Shown one piece after another: positions 36,153 to 46,069 of a stretch of 64,000 nucleotides of DNA. The notes under the pieces are model-generated. The model had not been told where the DNA came from, made no database searches, and saw only the letters and a program-made list of their open reading frames with translations. The position numbers were made by a program, and so were the translations under genes. Within the stretch, counting starts at the first letter, position 1, and each line of letters starts with the position of its first letter. Source of the stretch: Alteromonadaceae bacterium 2753L.S.0a.02 (GTDB taxonomy: Bacteria > Pseudomonadota > Gammaproteobacteria > Pseudomonadales > Cellvibrionaceae); NCBI GenBank assembly GCA_007827375.1, contig VISH01000001.1, forward strand, positions 806,001 to 870,000, in the 5' to 3' direction.

Positions 36153-37112
36153 TCAAGGCTTACCCAGTATTCTGTTTCTGGGAATCCTGCTATCAATTCT
36201 CCCAATCGCGTAACTCGCTACCAGCAATACAATCATATACAGGCTAACAGCCGCCGCGCCGGAAAGCCCCATGCGCACCATATAAGGAATGGTAAACAAG
36301 TAGGGATAATGAATTAAAAACAGTGGAAACGCCAGGTCACTCAAAATAACCAGAGGGCGACCATATCCAAGCTTTACCCTAAACCAGAACGATTTGGGAA
36401 CAACCACCGCAAGATACACCCCCAACCCGAATTCAAACGCGCGACAGGGAGGAAACCAGTCGCCGGGCCTCCCCGGCATAAATCCATATTGGCGGTAAAA
36501 CCAGCCTTTAATCCCTTCATATAAAGAGTGATCAGCAAAGGGCAAGCCCTGCTGCCCCACATACCAGCGCGATACGACACTAAGCCCTAAAAGTATCGCT
36601 AAAGTGACATGGGGCCATCGCTTAATAAAAAAGTACAGTGCTGGGAAAACCGCATACATGCACATGATCAGCGCAATGAACCAGCTGGGTGAGTTGTAGG
36701 GCCCACCCCAGAGCCCCATCCAAGCGTAAAACCCGGTAACGCTGCCGGTAAGATCTGTTGTAAACCCGTTGGGGAAGAGTTCTGGCCAGTGTCCTTCGAG
36801 TAAACGCTCCCCCAAAAGATAGCCGATTATTGCGAGTGGTACAGAGAGCCAGTACAAGGGGTAGATACGCAATATTTTTTTAAGTAGATACACGACGTAG
36901 CCGGTATTTTTCGGGCCGTCACCCATACCCGCCAGCAGCCCGGAGAGTATTAAGAAAAGCGAGACCCCCACTCCACCAAGGCTCACATAATAGAAATTTT
37001 TTACGCCGAAAAATTCGCCGGCCGCGGTATCAAAAAGTTGCCCGAAATGAGCCAGCAAAACCAGAAGTATCGCAAGGATACGCAGTAAATCGAGGAGGTA
37101 AGCGCGGGTCAC
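36153..37112 (-). CDS. Acyltransferase-3 family membrane protein
   Basis: 319 residues with about ten membrane segments. The N-terminal YLLDLLRILAILLVLLAHFG has the conserved R and H of acyltransferase-3 (OafA/NodX-like) proteins, which O-acetylate surface polysaccharides or glycans. FLILSGLLAG is the next motif. No SGNH domain is attached. No polysaccharide genes adjoin it, so its substrate is unknown. Confidence 0.85.
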   Translation of the reverse strand: MTRAYLLDLLRILAILLVLLAHFGQLFDTAAGEFFGVKNFYYVSLGGVGVSLFLILSGLLAGMGDGPKNTGYVVYLLKKILRIYPLYWLSVPLAIIGYLLGERLLEGHWPELFPNGFTTDLTGSVTGFYAWMGLWGGPYNSPSWFIALIMCMYAVFPALYFFIKRWPHVTLAILLGLSVVSRWYVGQQGLPFADHSLYEGIKGWFYRQYGFMPGRPGDWFPPCRAFEFGLGVYLAVVVPKSFWFRVKLGYGRPLVILSDLAFPLFLIHYPYLFTIPYMVRMGLSGAAAVSLYMIVLLVASYAIGRIDSRIPRNRILGKP

Positions 37113-37237
37113 CGAATTGCTCCACTACTATTTAAGGGATCAGAATACCGCCAGTGCATGAACAAGGTGTTGCACACCGCAAGAAGTTTCAAGTCTGTGA
37201 ATATTTTAAGCCCGAGCGCCGAATGGCAAGTGCCGGA

Positions 37238-37645
37238 TCAGGCACCAAGCAGCGGTTTATGTTTAATTTTATGGTACTGGAGCGCCATTGCGATACAGTG
37301 TTTTATAATTTTGTGCGGAAATTCTCCAGAACGTGGCAAGACCAAAGCCCTGTTTCCCTCAAAGTCGACACTGGCTCCATAGAGCTCTCGAAAAGTCGCT
37401 ACCAGCTTGGTGTTGCAGTTAAAATACAACGCCAGTTGCTCAGGTTTTTGCGCTTTCCAATCCATTCTCACAGTGCTTCCAATTTTGGATATGTACGCCG
37501 GTTCGCCCCACTTTAAAGTTTCTGTCAGGGTTTCAACCTCAGGGTATTCAGCAGCAGTATCGAGAATCAATTGCCGTAAATTTAGTAATTTTTCACGTAC
37601 ATCTTCTGGATAGCTTTGGAATTTAGCGGTGAGAGTACTGTCCAT
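37238..37645 (-). CDS. DUF1801 domain protein
   Basis: 135 residues of the YdhG/DUF1801 type: an N-terminal helical LREL/LILDTAAEYPEVETLTETLK segment, KWGEPAYI and a central beta region ending in ALYFNCNTKLVATF. ATG at 37645 follows GGAG at good spacing; the TTG at 37669 is less likely. Cytoplasmic; the family fold resembles SRPBCC-like or iron-chaperone-like proteins, and function is unknown. Confidence 0.78.
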   Translation of the reverse strand: MDSTLTAKFQSYPEDVREKLLNLRQLILDTAAEYPEVETLTETLKWGEPAYISKIGSTVRMDWKAQKPEQLALYFNCNTKLVATFRELYGASVDFEGNRALVLPRSGEFPHKIIKHCIAMALQYHKIKHKPLLGA

Positions 37646-37774
37646 CAACCTGCTCCACTGTAATGGCAATTAAATTTTACGCCCCCCCTGAAACAGATAA
37701 TAGTGAGACCTTTTGCATGGCTTCGTCAACAGCAACTACACGGCAATCCGTTACTGTAGGGCTGATCAAATCAA

Positions 37775-38401
37775 TTAGAAAGCTCCCCGTTTAACCATCA
37801 AAGCATAAAGTGATTCCGCCAAATTACGATAACCCGCTGCATTGAAATGAATAGGGTCTGATTTATATTTGGACGTTCGCATCAATTCGCCGATCAGTTT
37901 ATCTTCGAAAACCAAATCGTATTGCTCGGCAAGCGACTCGTAAAATGGTGCTGAATTCGAAAATAACTTCTTTTCCGGTACTCCCAGCAGTACCACGGCC
38001 ACCTTGTGGCGACGCGCCGTTTCAAGCATAACGCGCAGATTCTGTTCGGTGGTTTTGGGGTTTATATTCCGCAGAATATCATTACCGCCTTCCAACAGAA
38101 TTAACAGATCAACGCGGGTTTCCGTTAAAATTCTTGCGAGACGCGGTACACCGTCTGCGGTAACTTCTCCCGAAACCCCCGCATTGATCACCTGGCAGGA
38201 ACATAATTGCGCCAACACGCTGGGGTAACTTTCAGAGGCATCAGCGCCCACGCCAACGGTTAGACTATCACCAAAAGCCAGCACTACAGCGTTTGGCGGC
38301 ACACTTTCAAGTCTTGCCTGCTCACACGACAGAAGCGCAATTGCGCTGCTTACCCAAACAACAAAAACAGTGATCGATTTTACAGCGCTTACTTTCCTCA
38401 A
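37775..38401 (-). CDS. SGNH/GDSL lipoprotein esterase (TesA-like)
   Basis: 208 residues. Catalytic blocks are FGDSLTVGVGA (Ser, block I), NAGVSGE (Gly, II), EGGNDILR (Asn, III) and DPIHFNAAGY (Asp/His, V). The N-terminus carries a signal peptide ending LLSC, so it is a predicted lipoprotein rather than the free periplasmic TesA. It should hydrolyse esters or thioesters such as lysophospholipids. Confidence 0.88.
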   Translation of the reverse strand: MRKVSAVKSITVFVVWVSSAIALLSCEQARLESVPPNAVVLAFGDSLTVGVGADASESYPSVLAQLCSCQVINAGVSGEVTADGVPRLARILTETRVDLLILLEGGNDILRNINPKTTEQNLRVMLETARRHKVAVVLLGVPEKKLFSNSAPFYESLAEQYDLVFEDKLIGELMRTSKYKSDPIHFNAAGYRNLAESLYALMVKRGAF

Positions 38402-38523
38402 AGCAGTATCTCTTTACCCTTAAAATGGAGTGAGTGAATTGTTAGCAACCATTTAAGCGCATTTTTATGCAAGCAATGAGAAAATAACTTGCAACTGACA
38501 AGGGGCTACTTGGTGTTAGTGCA

Positions 38524-38826
38524 CTACTGCGAACTTACCGAAGTAAGCTGATAGTGTTGCATTTCCTGAATATCCGGAATGTAGGGACGCACATGAGAAA
38601 TAAACGATTTAAACTCACTGCTGTTGCGAAAACCCTGCATATGGCTGTCGATAGATTCCCACTCAATTCTTAATACGAAAAGCTCGGGTTCTTCGTGGCA
38701 GTGGCTCAACTCGTAACGGATGCAATGCGGCGAAGCATTGAGCGCTTGCTGCGCATGCGTATAGGCGTCGAGAAACTCACCTTGGCGGGGTGTATCAATT
38801 TTATACCGAATGTATTCCACAATCAC
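38524..38826 (-). CDS. Antibiotic biosynthesis monooxygenase-domain protein
   Basis: 100 residues with the ABM dimeric ferredoxin-like fold: IVEYIRYKIDTPRQGEFLDA, a central YELSHCHEEPELFVLRIEWE and a final helical segment. Related small proteins (YgiN-like) oxidise quinols without cofactor. It is divergent from an HxlR-type regulator 112 bases away, a pairing typical of redox- or quinone-responsive control. Confidence 0.8.
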   Translation of the reverse strand: MIVEYIRYKIDTPRQGEFLDAYTHAQQALNASPHCIRYELSHCHEEPELFVLRIEWESIDSHMQGFRNSSEFKSFISHVRPYIPDIQEMQHYQLTSVSSQ

Positions 38827-38938
38827 GTTATCGTCTCCTTTATGATATTGTGCTTTATCGCACTACGATGAAGCTGTGAGGCAGGTTAACCTTATCAATC
38901 ACAAGCATCAATTACGGACATAAAGGTAAGTGGTCGAT

Positions 38939-39316
38939 ATGCAAGCATCTATCGATAAAATCAAAGACTGCCCGGTAATGATTACTATCAAAGCCATTGG
39001 TGGCAAATGGAAACCGCGCATACTTTGGGTGCTACGCGATGGCCCAAGCAATTTTGGCACGCTATGTCGCGCAACAGGCGCGTCGCAAAAAATGTTGGCA
39101 CGTAGCCTTTCAGAACTGGTGAAAGCTGGTTTGATTGAGCGGCGGGAGACTCAACAAGGTGAGGTAAAATTGGTGATTTATTCCTATACCCCGAAGGGCA
39201 AAACCCTCATCCCCGTGTTAGATCTAATGGGGCAATGGGGCGAACGCTCGCTGGAAGCGCCGCACAGTTCAACAACTCACGACGACTTTAGCACCATGGA
39301 TACCGTGAGTGCTTAA
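38939..39316 (+). CDS. HxlR family transcriptional regulator
   Basis: 125 residues with the winged-helix HxlR fold. DCPVMITIKAIGGKWKPRIL is the hallmark, including the N-terminal Cys used for redox or quinone sensing in relatives such as YodB. LARSLSELVKAGLIERRE forms the wing. ATG 38939 is used; GTG 38930 is possible. Likely represses the divergent ABM gene. Confidence 0.87.
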   Translation: MQASIDKIKDCPVMITIKAIGGKWKPRILWVLRDGPSNFGTLCRATGASQKMLARSLSELVKAGLIERRETQQGEVKLVIYSYTPKGKTLIPVLDLMGQWGERSLEAPHSSTTHDDFSTMDTVSA

Positions 39317-39353
39317 ATTCCACGATTTCGGGTTTTTCGCAACGCTCAACGAC

Positions 39354-41771
39354 TTAATCAATAAGTTCCAGTTTAAAGGCCTGTCGTCTCGCATTGCTAA
39401 ACGGGCAAGCCACCAGCGGAGTACCCTCGGTAAAAGTCGAGCCTGCTACCGTGAGACCATAATCGCTGTTTTGCCGGTTTGAAAGAAAAATTTCATCACT
39501 ATCGTTTTGCAACAAAGCCCAATGCTGCGCATACCCATACCATTTTTCGGTGAGAAAGGTAACGCTGGATGCCGTTTCTATCGCGCCACAATATTCCGTG
39601 AAGCCAATCACCGGCATTAAATATGGGGTATCCTCACTCGAACGATTTTTCAAATAAACATAGTAGTCGTCTGCAATTTCCAATTGCCAGATTTGCGATT
39701 CACTTTCGGAACAAGCGCGAATCACCACGAACTCTGCAGTATCTGTGCTATCAATACCAACACACAAGTCATTGTTTTCCGCCAGTCGAATGCGGTACTG
39801 CGGCGACGCAAAGGTATCGATTTGAACGGCCTCACCTTGATAGACTGCATTGCGATAATCCTCTTGCAATGCGGTGCGGGTTTTTGCAATATTTTCGCTA
39901 GCCTGTAAATTTATGGCGGTATTCGATTGTACGAGAGGGCGTTGTTCCTGTGCGTCGATTAACCAATTCTGATAAATTGTGGTATTTTCTCCCCACATAT
40001 CGCCGCCGCTATCGAGTTGTTCAACACTAATTACCGGCGTGTCGTTAGTGTTGTTAGACGCGTAAAAGGTGTTAAAGCGAATAACGGTGTCTGACCCATT
40101 ACTGTTAATAAGCGCGACTTGTTGCACGGCGGAAGTATCGAAGCGATTGGATTCGATCAGCGTATTTTTACTTTGTGCCTGGAGTTTAATTGCCGTTGCC
40201 GCTCCATTGCTGGTCAGCAAATTACGACGTAATTCATTACCCCGACTCACAGCCGCATTATCTTGTAACATCTCGAATAGAGGACGTGTATTTTCCTGAG
40301 ATGAAACAGCTGTAAAATGCGAGGCAACAATTTCGTTGTATGAACTTCCCCCTGTTATTAAAAATGCTTGCTCAGTATCGCTTACTTCAATATTAAAAAA
40401 ACGATTTGAATCCGCGCCATTTAATACAATTCCGGATTGGGAGTCGTTGAACTCTATGCCCGAGACCTGCCAATAATTTCCTTCGAGTAAAAATGCAATA
40501 CTGTCTTCATCGTTATCACCAAACAAAACGGTATCTTCATCGGCATCTTCCGCTGATAAATAAATTCGTGCCAGAGGCGTTCCTGAACGCGCACTGTAAA
40601 AAGCTGCGTTCTCATTGCCACTCGAAGATAAGCCGGCAACACCATAATAGTAACCCGGCGCCACCACAATCTCATCATTAGGGTTGGCATTTTGCAGCGC
40701 AAACTGCAACTCCTCAGAATTTGTTACACGGGTGCGATTCGTGGTCAAATAATTAAGATAGAGTGTATAAACCTCACTATAATTTCCGTTCAGAGATGTT
40801 ACCGTTAAAACCAACGCATCGTCATCAGACTCTATTGGAATAGAAATCGGCTCACCACTTACGAGATCACGATCGTTAATCGCCATGGCTACGCCATCCA
40901 CTTCGGGAATAGCGGTTATTAGAAGGTGAGTAGTGTCACTGTTTACATTTAATTCATAAAGATTTTGTCGACAGAGAAAATCCAATTCGTAACCATCCAC
41001 AGCGAGACTCGCCAACAACGCATTTGTGTTTAGTTGAGCTTCGGTGGGCTGAGCCCGATTGATGGCAACGCTGTAACGCACTTCGCGCTGGCCATCTCCG
41101 GCTACAACGAAGGTGTTAATGCGATTCTCGCCCGGCTCCAAACCTGCGTAAAATATTTCTCCTGGTGCAGCAATTTCGTTGCCAATGGAAACAACGTTAT
41201 CGGCAAATGCTGGAGCAAATCCACCGTAAAAGTAACAGGTACCGTAATCCACATTTGCGGTGTATTCGTACACCTCGGTCTCAAAGGATGGACTAAGCGT
41301 GATTTCTTCGGTATCGCCATCTTCGGTGTAATAATAATTGAGCTGCGATAAGCCTGCGGTAATTGATGCCCGATACAATTGAAATACATAGCTGAGGGTC
41401 GTGTTGGATTTGCTATCGATCACATAGATCCGCAATAAATTAGCACCCTGTTCGAGCTCTACGCTAAAGGTATCTCCCGAATAAATGGTTTCAGATTGAA
41501 CGCTTTCATCGGCATTACTAAGTACATAATAAATTCCAGCGTCGGTATTTTTTAGCACCGGCTTTATAGATGCGGTTTGCTGATCACTTTCCATGGAAAT
41601 TTCATAAATGCCGGTTTTTCCCTCTTCCAGGGCAACGGCTTCGCCGTTAATTTCTATAGATGCCAGTGATAATTCGGGAATATCTTCTACCACCTTGTCC
41701 GGCGCACCACCACAGGAAACCAACATTACTGCGGCGAACAGGAGCCAGCCGACTTCTTTCAAGCTTACCAT
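39354..41771 (-). CDS. Lipoprotein with cadherin-like, beta-helix and lectin-like domains
   Basis: 805 residues. Signal peptide with LVSCGG lipobox; two or three cadherin-like beta-sandwich units (residues 35-335); a right-handed parallel beta-helix like that of chondroitinase B/PL6 proteins (about 345-640: EELQFALQNANPNDEIVVAP, SGTPLARIYLSAE); and a C-terminal ricin-B-type lectin region (about 660-805: NNDLCVGID, SQIWQLEI). It is probably a surface-attached polysaccharide-binding or lyase-like protein. I could not identify catalytic Lys/Arg with certainty. Divergent from the FG-GAP lipoprotein. Confidence 0.72.
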   Translation of the reverse strand: MVSLKEVGWLLFAAVMLVSCGGAPDKVVEDIPELSLASIEINGEAVALEEGKTGIYEISMESDQQTASIKPVLKNTDAGIYYVLSNADESVQSETIYSGDTFSVELEQGANLLRIYVIDSKSNTTLSYVFQLYRASITAGLSQLNYYYTEDGDTEEITLSPSFETEVYEYTANVDYGTCYFYGGFAPAFADNVVSIGNEIAAPGEIFYAGLEPGENRINTFVVAGDGQREVRYSVAINRAQPTEAQLNTNALLASLAVDGYELDFLCRQNLYELNVNSDTTHLLITAIPEVDGVAMAINDRDLVSGEPISIPIESDDDALVLTVTSLNGNYSEVYTLYLNYLTTNRTRVTNSEELQFALQNANPNDEIVVAPGYYYGVAGLSSSGNENAAFYSARSGTPLARIYLSAEDADEDTVLFGDNDEDSIAFLLEGNYWQVSGIEFNDSQSGIVLNGADSNRFFNIEVSDTEQAFLITGGSSYNEIVASHFTAVSSQENTRPLFEMLQDNAAVSRGNELRRNLLTSNGAATAIKLQAQSKNTLIESNRFDTSAVQQVALINSNGSDTVIRFNTFYASNNTNDTPVISVEQLDSGGDMWGENTTIYQNWLIDAQEQRPLVQSNTAINLQASENIAKTRTALQEDYRNAVYQGEAVQIDTFASPQYRIRLAENNDLCVGIDSTDTAEFVVIRACSESESQIWQLEIADDYYVYLKNRSSEDTPYLMPVIGFTEYCGAIETASSVTFLTEKWYGYAQHWALLQNDSDEIFLSNRQNSDYGLTVAGSTFTEGTPLVACPFSNARRQAFKLELID

Positions 41772-41984
41772 TTTGCTTCAACTCACGATCGAGATTATCA
41801 GCCTTTAAAGACCCGATATTGTATCGATAGTTTTGTTACGAAATGTTAAGAAAGATAAAGAATTATATTTTTAGATTGAACAAATGTAGCGAAATGTAAA
41901 CTTATGTAAAGTTGTAAAAATTATGAATTTAAACAGGCAGGATTTGTCAAATCGCGAAAATTGCCAATGGGGAAATACTCAACC

Positions 41985-44027
41985 ATGAACAAATATAAGC
42001 ACATTATTTTCCAGAGCTTATTTATTTTTGTTATTGCCACCAATCTTTCAGGATGTAACGGTACGTCTTCCGATGACGAAGATACCAGCCCGGATTCTTT
42101 TTCGTTCACCGATGAAGATGATGTTGGCCTCGCTGAAACCATTGTTTCTGACGCTATCGAAATATCCGGCATCAATGCCGCAACGGCTATTTCAATTGAA
42201 GGCGGAGAATACTCCATCAATGGTGCGACTTTCACCGATGAAGAAGACGAAGTTTATAACGGAGATGTGATTCGAGTACGCGTGCTGTCTTCCGACGATC
42301 TTTCTACAGAAACAGAAACAACGCTCACTATTGGCGACGAAGAAGATACCTTCACTGTAGAAACCGTCGATATTGCCCTAACGGCCAGAGACGGTTTTAA
42401 GACTATTGAATTTTCATGGCCGAGCGTATCGGGCGCCACAGAATACCGCCTGATGGAAAAACAAGACGAAAATGCCGAGTTTTTGCAAAAAGGTCGCGAA
42501 CTCAGCAGCGCGGCTGTGGGCTATACGATGGATGTGGCCATCCATAAACACGATTGGTTGGGTGCGGAATACCGTCTCGAAGCCTGCACCGCATCCTCGT
42601 GTTCTTCCACCGATGAAATTTCGCTGTACAACTATATGCGCCGCTCCATCGGTTACATCAAAGCAACCAACTCCGAGGAAAATGATCAATTCGGTATCGT
42701 TGCCATGAGTGCCGATGCAAAGACCATTGCCGTAGGTGCACCGGCCGAAGACAGCAGCTCACTGGGGGTGAACCGCGATGATGGCGACAACTCCATGAGC
42801 GGCTCGGGCGCGGTGTATGTGTACGTTAAAGATGACGATGCCTGGCGACTGCAAGCCTACATTAAGGCCTCACTCCCCGATGAGGGAGATGGTTTTGGCT
42901 CAAGCGTTAGCCTTTCCTCAGATGGCAATACCCTGGTGGTCGGCGCGCCCTTCGAAGACAGCAGTGACTTCACGATTAACGGCGATACACTCGACAACAA
43001 TGCCCAAGACAGCGGTGCCGTGTATGTGTTTGAGCGCTTTGGCGATGTGTGGTTTGAACACAATTATTTAAAAGCCAACCTGGGAAATGTCGGGGATTTA
43101 TTTGGCTCCAAGGTGTCGATCAGCCCCTTTGGTGCAACTTTGGCGATATCGGCGCCCGGTAATGACGATGCGCTCACACCGCAGGATGGCGCCGCGCCAG
43201 ACTCGGGTGCGGTGTATCTTTTCAAGCGCGACGGCGATAACTGGCAACAAATGACCCAACTGAATGCCGACGATGCGCAGAGCGGTGCCGGATTCGGTAG
43301 CGGCCTCAGCCTCGCGGCAAACGGTAACCGGCTGGTCGTGGGCGCGCGCTATTTTGCCAGCGAAGGCGACCCTGCGGTGATGTCCGGCAAGGCCTATGTC
43401 TTTGATCGCAGTGACGATACATGGCAACAATCCGCAGAGCTTTTGCCCAGTAATGCCCACGAAGGTATGCAATTCGGTGCTACGATTGCGCTCGCGGCAA
43501 GTGGTAATGTCGCCGTTATCGGTGCCCCCGGTGAAAAAAGTAATGGATTTGGTGTTAATGGCGATCAGCAAGACCTCTCCGCCGCTGAATCGGGCGCAGC
43601 CTATATTTTTGCGCTGAGCAATGATAACTGGCTACAAACTACCTACCTAAAAGCTTCCAACAGCGATGCAGGCGACCGTTTTGGCAGTGCCGTGGCGGTG
43701 AGTGCAGACGCTGATCTTATAGCGGTAAGCGCCATTGGAGAAAGCAGCGCTGCACAGGCATTGCACGGTAACGTCTACGATAACAGCAGCACAGATGCCG
43801 GCGCGGTTTACGTGTTTAGCAGTGAAAATGCAGTTTGGGGGCAACTGAGTTATGTGAAATCACCGAATACCGATCCCGGTGATCGCTTTGGCTCCAGCCT
43901 TGCGCTGGATGCCTCTGGCGATGCCTTATTAGTCGGTGCGCCTAACGAGCAAAGCAATGCAACCGGTCTTTCCGGCAGTCAATCTAACAACACTGCAAAC
44001 AAGGCTGGAGCGGCCTATCTTTACTAG
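41985..44027 (+). CDS. FG-GAP beta-propeller lipoprotein
   Basis: 680 residues from ATG 41985 (an earlier ATG at 41967 is possible). Lipobox NLSGC near residue 24. An acidic DDEDTSPDS linker and two Ig-like segments precede seven FG-GAP_2 repeats between about 225 and 680. Each repeat begins FGxxxxxSxxG and ends VGAPxED or a variant (FGSSVSLSSDGNTLVVGAPF; FGSSLALDASGDALLVGAPN), predicting a seven-bladed propeller. Likely a surface adhesion or binding protein; repeats often bind calcium. Confidence 0.82.
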   Translation: MNKYKHIIFQSLFIFVIATNLSGCNGTSSDDEDTSPDSFSFTDEDDVGLAETIVSDAIEISGINAATAISIEGGEYSINGATFTDEEDEVYNGDVIRVRVLSSDDLSTETETTLTIGDEEDTFTVETVDIALTARDGFKTIEFSWPSVSGATEYRLMEKQDENAEFLQKGRELSSAAVGYTMDVAIHKHDWLGAEYRLEACTASSCSSTDEISLYNYMRRSIGYIKATNSEENDQFGIVAMSADAKTIAVGAPAEDSSSLGVNRDDGDNSMSGSGAVYVYVKDDDAWRLQAYIKASLPDEGDGFGSSVSLSSDGNTLVVGAPFEDSSDFTINGDTLDNNAQDSGAVYVFERFGDVWFEHNYLKANLGNVGDLFGSKVSISPFGATLAISAPGNDDALTPQDGAAPDSGAVYLFKRDGDNWQQMTQLNADDAQSGAGFGSGLSLAANGNRLVVGARYFASEGDPAVMSGKAYVFDRSDDTWQQSAELLPSNAHEGMQFGATIALAASGNVAVIGAPGEKSNGFGVNGDQQDLSAAESGAAYIFALSNDNWLQTTYLKASNSDAGDRFGSAVAVSADADLIAVSAIGESSAAQALHGNVYDNSSTDAGAVYVFSSENAVWGQLSYVKSPNTDPGDRFGSSLALDASGDALLVGAPNEQSNATGLSGSQSNNTANKAGAAYLY

Positions 44028-44481
44028 CGCCTAACGACGCTAATACTTTCTGCACTACCTGCACGGCGCCGATCCGGTGCTGTGCATCACCAAATCAAGC
44101 TCGCAACTTGCCCCCTTGACCTTCCACTCCCGCACCTATGAAGCAGCATCGCCTCATCAGCTGCGAACTCTAGATCTGGGCATACCTCCAGCATACAACG
44201 CCACAACACGCTTGCCCTTGGCTGGCACCTAATTAGCGACTCCGCTGAGAGCTGCTATATTTACTGTTAGCCGGCAAAGTATCTTGACGGTTATATGCGA
44301 TACGACGAGGTGTCGCCATGAGGCGCAACCCCATGCATGCCTTTGAAACACAAGTTTATAGACCCATAAACGCCCGCGTTTAAAAGGCGTCCGATTAAAT
44401 TATCAGGACAATCTATTTTTACGCCAGTTTAATAGTACCGCCCCAACCAGCAGTGTTATTACTCTCAGGCTGAAAACACAC
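44028..44481. other. Intergenic region
   Basis: About 450 bases between the FG-GAP gene and the GGDEF-EAL gene. No gene or clear terminator. Presumably carries the promoter for the latter. Confidence 0.35.
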
Positions 44482-46011
44482 ATGGCTAAATCCATCACTT
44501 CCGCGCTCCGCATTGCCCTGATATACGTGGCATTCGCGGCTCTGTGGATTCTCTTTTCAGACCTTGCCGTTGAAAGTCTTTTCAGAGACCCCGCGATACG
44601 TTCTCAGGCACAAACTTACAAGGGTTTATGCTTTGTATTAATCACTGGCGTTATGTTGTTTTTGCTGGTTTTACGGAACAACCGCATCATCGCCGAAGCA
44701 CACGATCTCGATCCGCTTACCGGCTTGTACAACATCACCCTTTTCAAACGCCGTTTAGACCGCTTACTAAAAGCGTTGCAACCCGATGAACGCTTGGTTA
44801 TGGGTTATCTGGACATCGACAAATTCTCTGAAATCAATCAACAAATTGGGTTTGAAAAGGCAGACGCATTACTTATCGACATCGCGATGCACATTGAACA
44901 TCTCGCAATTCGCGGATCAGTAGTCGCGCGACTCCAAGCCGATCAGTTTGCCAGTGCGCGCCGTTTAGACGCCAGCTTTAACTTGGAAGAACATGTCAAT
45001 GACTTCCAGAAACTGGTGAGAGTACGCGCCGAAAAATTTGGTCTAAAGGTGACCAGTTGCATTGGCGTGGCTATTTACCCCGACGACGGCAAAACCTCCA
45101 AAGAATTGATGCAGGCTGCGACTGAGTCATTGCGAAGAGCGAAGCTTGCGGGCAATCAAGTTCAATATCACGATAAATCCCTGGCGGAAATGGCATCTCA
45201 ACAACGCCAATTAGTGGCCGACCTGAAAGATGCACTGCGCAAAGAATCGATTAGCGTGGTATATCAACCAAAATATCGCCTGAATACACTACAGCCTTGT
45301 GGCGTTGAGGTATTGGCGCGTTGGAATCATCCCACACGTGGGGCAATTTCACCGGGGGTTTTTATACCGGTTGCAGAGGAGCACGATCTCTGTAACGAAG
45401 TGTCTGGCCTTGTGTTCACAAAAGCCGCCAGGGAACTTGAGGCAAGCGGCTTGCTCGGTAAACCGTTAAAACACGTCTCGCTGAACATTTCGGCTACGGA
45501 ATTTAACAGCGAAGCGAAAATGCTTACGCTGGTCACTTATTTAAAACGCTTCCCCACTTTTATGCCCCATGTGCGAATTGAGATCACGGAAACTGCAACA
45601 CTCACCGATATGAAAAAAAGTGCAGAAATCATATCCAGATTACACGCAGAAGGTGTGACCTTTTCGGTGGATGATTTCGGCACAGGTTACACATCGCTTT
45701 CCATGCTGAAAGATTTAACGGTTGATGAAATCAAAATCGACCGAAGTTTCGTGGCCGATATACATCAAGACACACGCTCATCGACCATCATTCAAGCCAT
45801 TATTGCCATGGCGAAAAGTTTTAATATTTCCGTAGTGGCAGAAGGCGTGGAAACAGCTGAGCAAATGCATACTTTAAAAGAGATGGGCTGTGAAGAGATA
45901 CAGGGATACTATCTGGGTAAACCCATGCCTATTGCAGATTTGGTAACTCACTTAACACAAACTGAAAACACCAGCTCCGCAGCCAATGTTGAAGCCGGCG
46001 CGCAGCGTTAG
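44482..46011 (+). CDS. Membrane-bound GGDEF(degenerate)-EAL phosphodiesterase
   Basis: 509 residues. Two N-terminal membrane segments (residues 8-26 and 50-68) with a short periplasmic loop, GGDEF domain (about 75-235) and EAL domain (245-500). The cyclase site reads RLQADQF in place of RLGGDEF, so it should not make c-di-GMP. The EAL residues are all present: EVLARW, LNISA, EITET, DDFGTG, KIDRSF, AEGVET, giving a probable c-di-GMP phosphodiesterase with a regulatory or GTP-binding GGDEF relic. Confidence 0.9.
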   Translation: MAKSITSALRIALIYVAFAALWILFSDLAVESLFRDPAIRSQAQTYKGLCFVLITGVMLFLLVLRNNRIIAEAHDLDPLTGLYNITLFKRRLDRLLKALQPDERLVMGYLDIDKFSEINQQIGFEKADALLIDIAMHIEHLAIRGSVVARLQADQFASARRLDASFNLEEHVNDFQKLVRVRAEKFGLKVTSCIGVAIYPDDGKTSKELMQAATESLRRAKLAGNQVQYHDKSLAEMASQQRQLVADLKDALRKESISVVYQPKYRLNTLQPCGVEVLARWNHPTRGAISPGVFIPVAEEHDLCNEVSGLVFTKAARELEASGLLGKPLKHVSLNISATEFNSEAKMLTLVTYLKRFPTFMPHVRIEITETATLTDMKKSAEIISRLHAEGVTFSVDDFGTGYTSLSMLKDLTVDEIKIDRSFVADIHQDTRSSTIIQAIIAMAKSFNISVVAEGVETAEQMHTLKEMGCEEIQGYYLGKPMPIADLVTHLTQTENTSSAANVEAGAQR

Positions 46012-46027
46012 GCGTTTCGCATCAGGA

Positions 46028-46057
46028 ATTAACCCGGCAGCAATTTGCCGGGTTAAT
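46028..46057. terminator. Terminator-like hairpin between convergent genes
   Basis: Perfect 12-bp stem ATTAACCCGGCA / TGCCGGGTTAAT around a six-base loop, located between the GGDEF-EAL and beta-helix stop codons. There is no long T run on either side. Confidence 0.6.
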
Positions 46058-46069
46058 CACTCTCAGCAC

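Noticed and set aside
43098..43571. 157-residue minus-strand frame
   Set aside because: Antisense to the FG-GAP repeats; open because of repeat composition.
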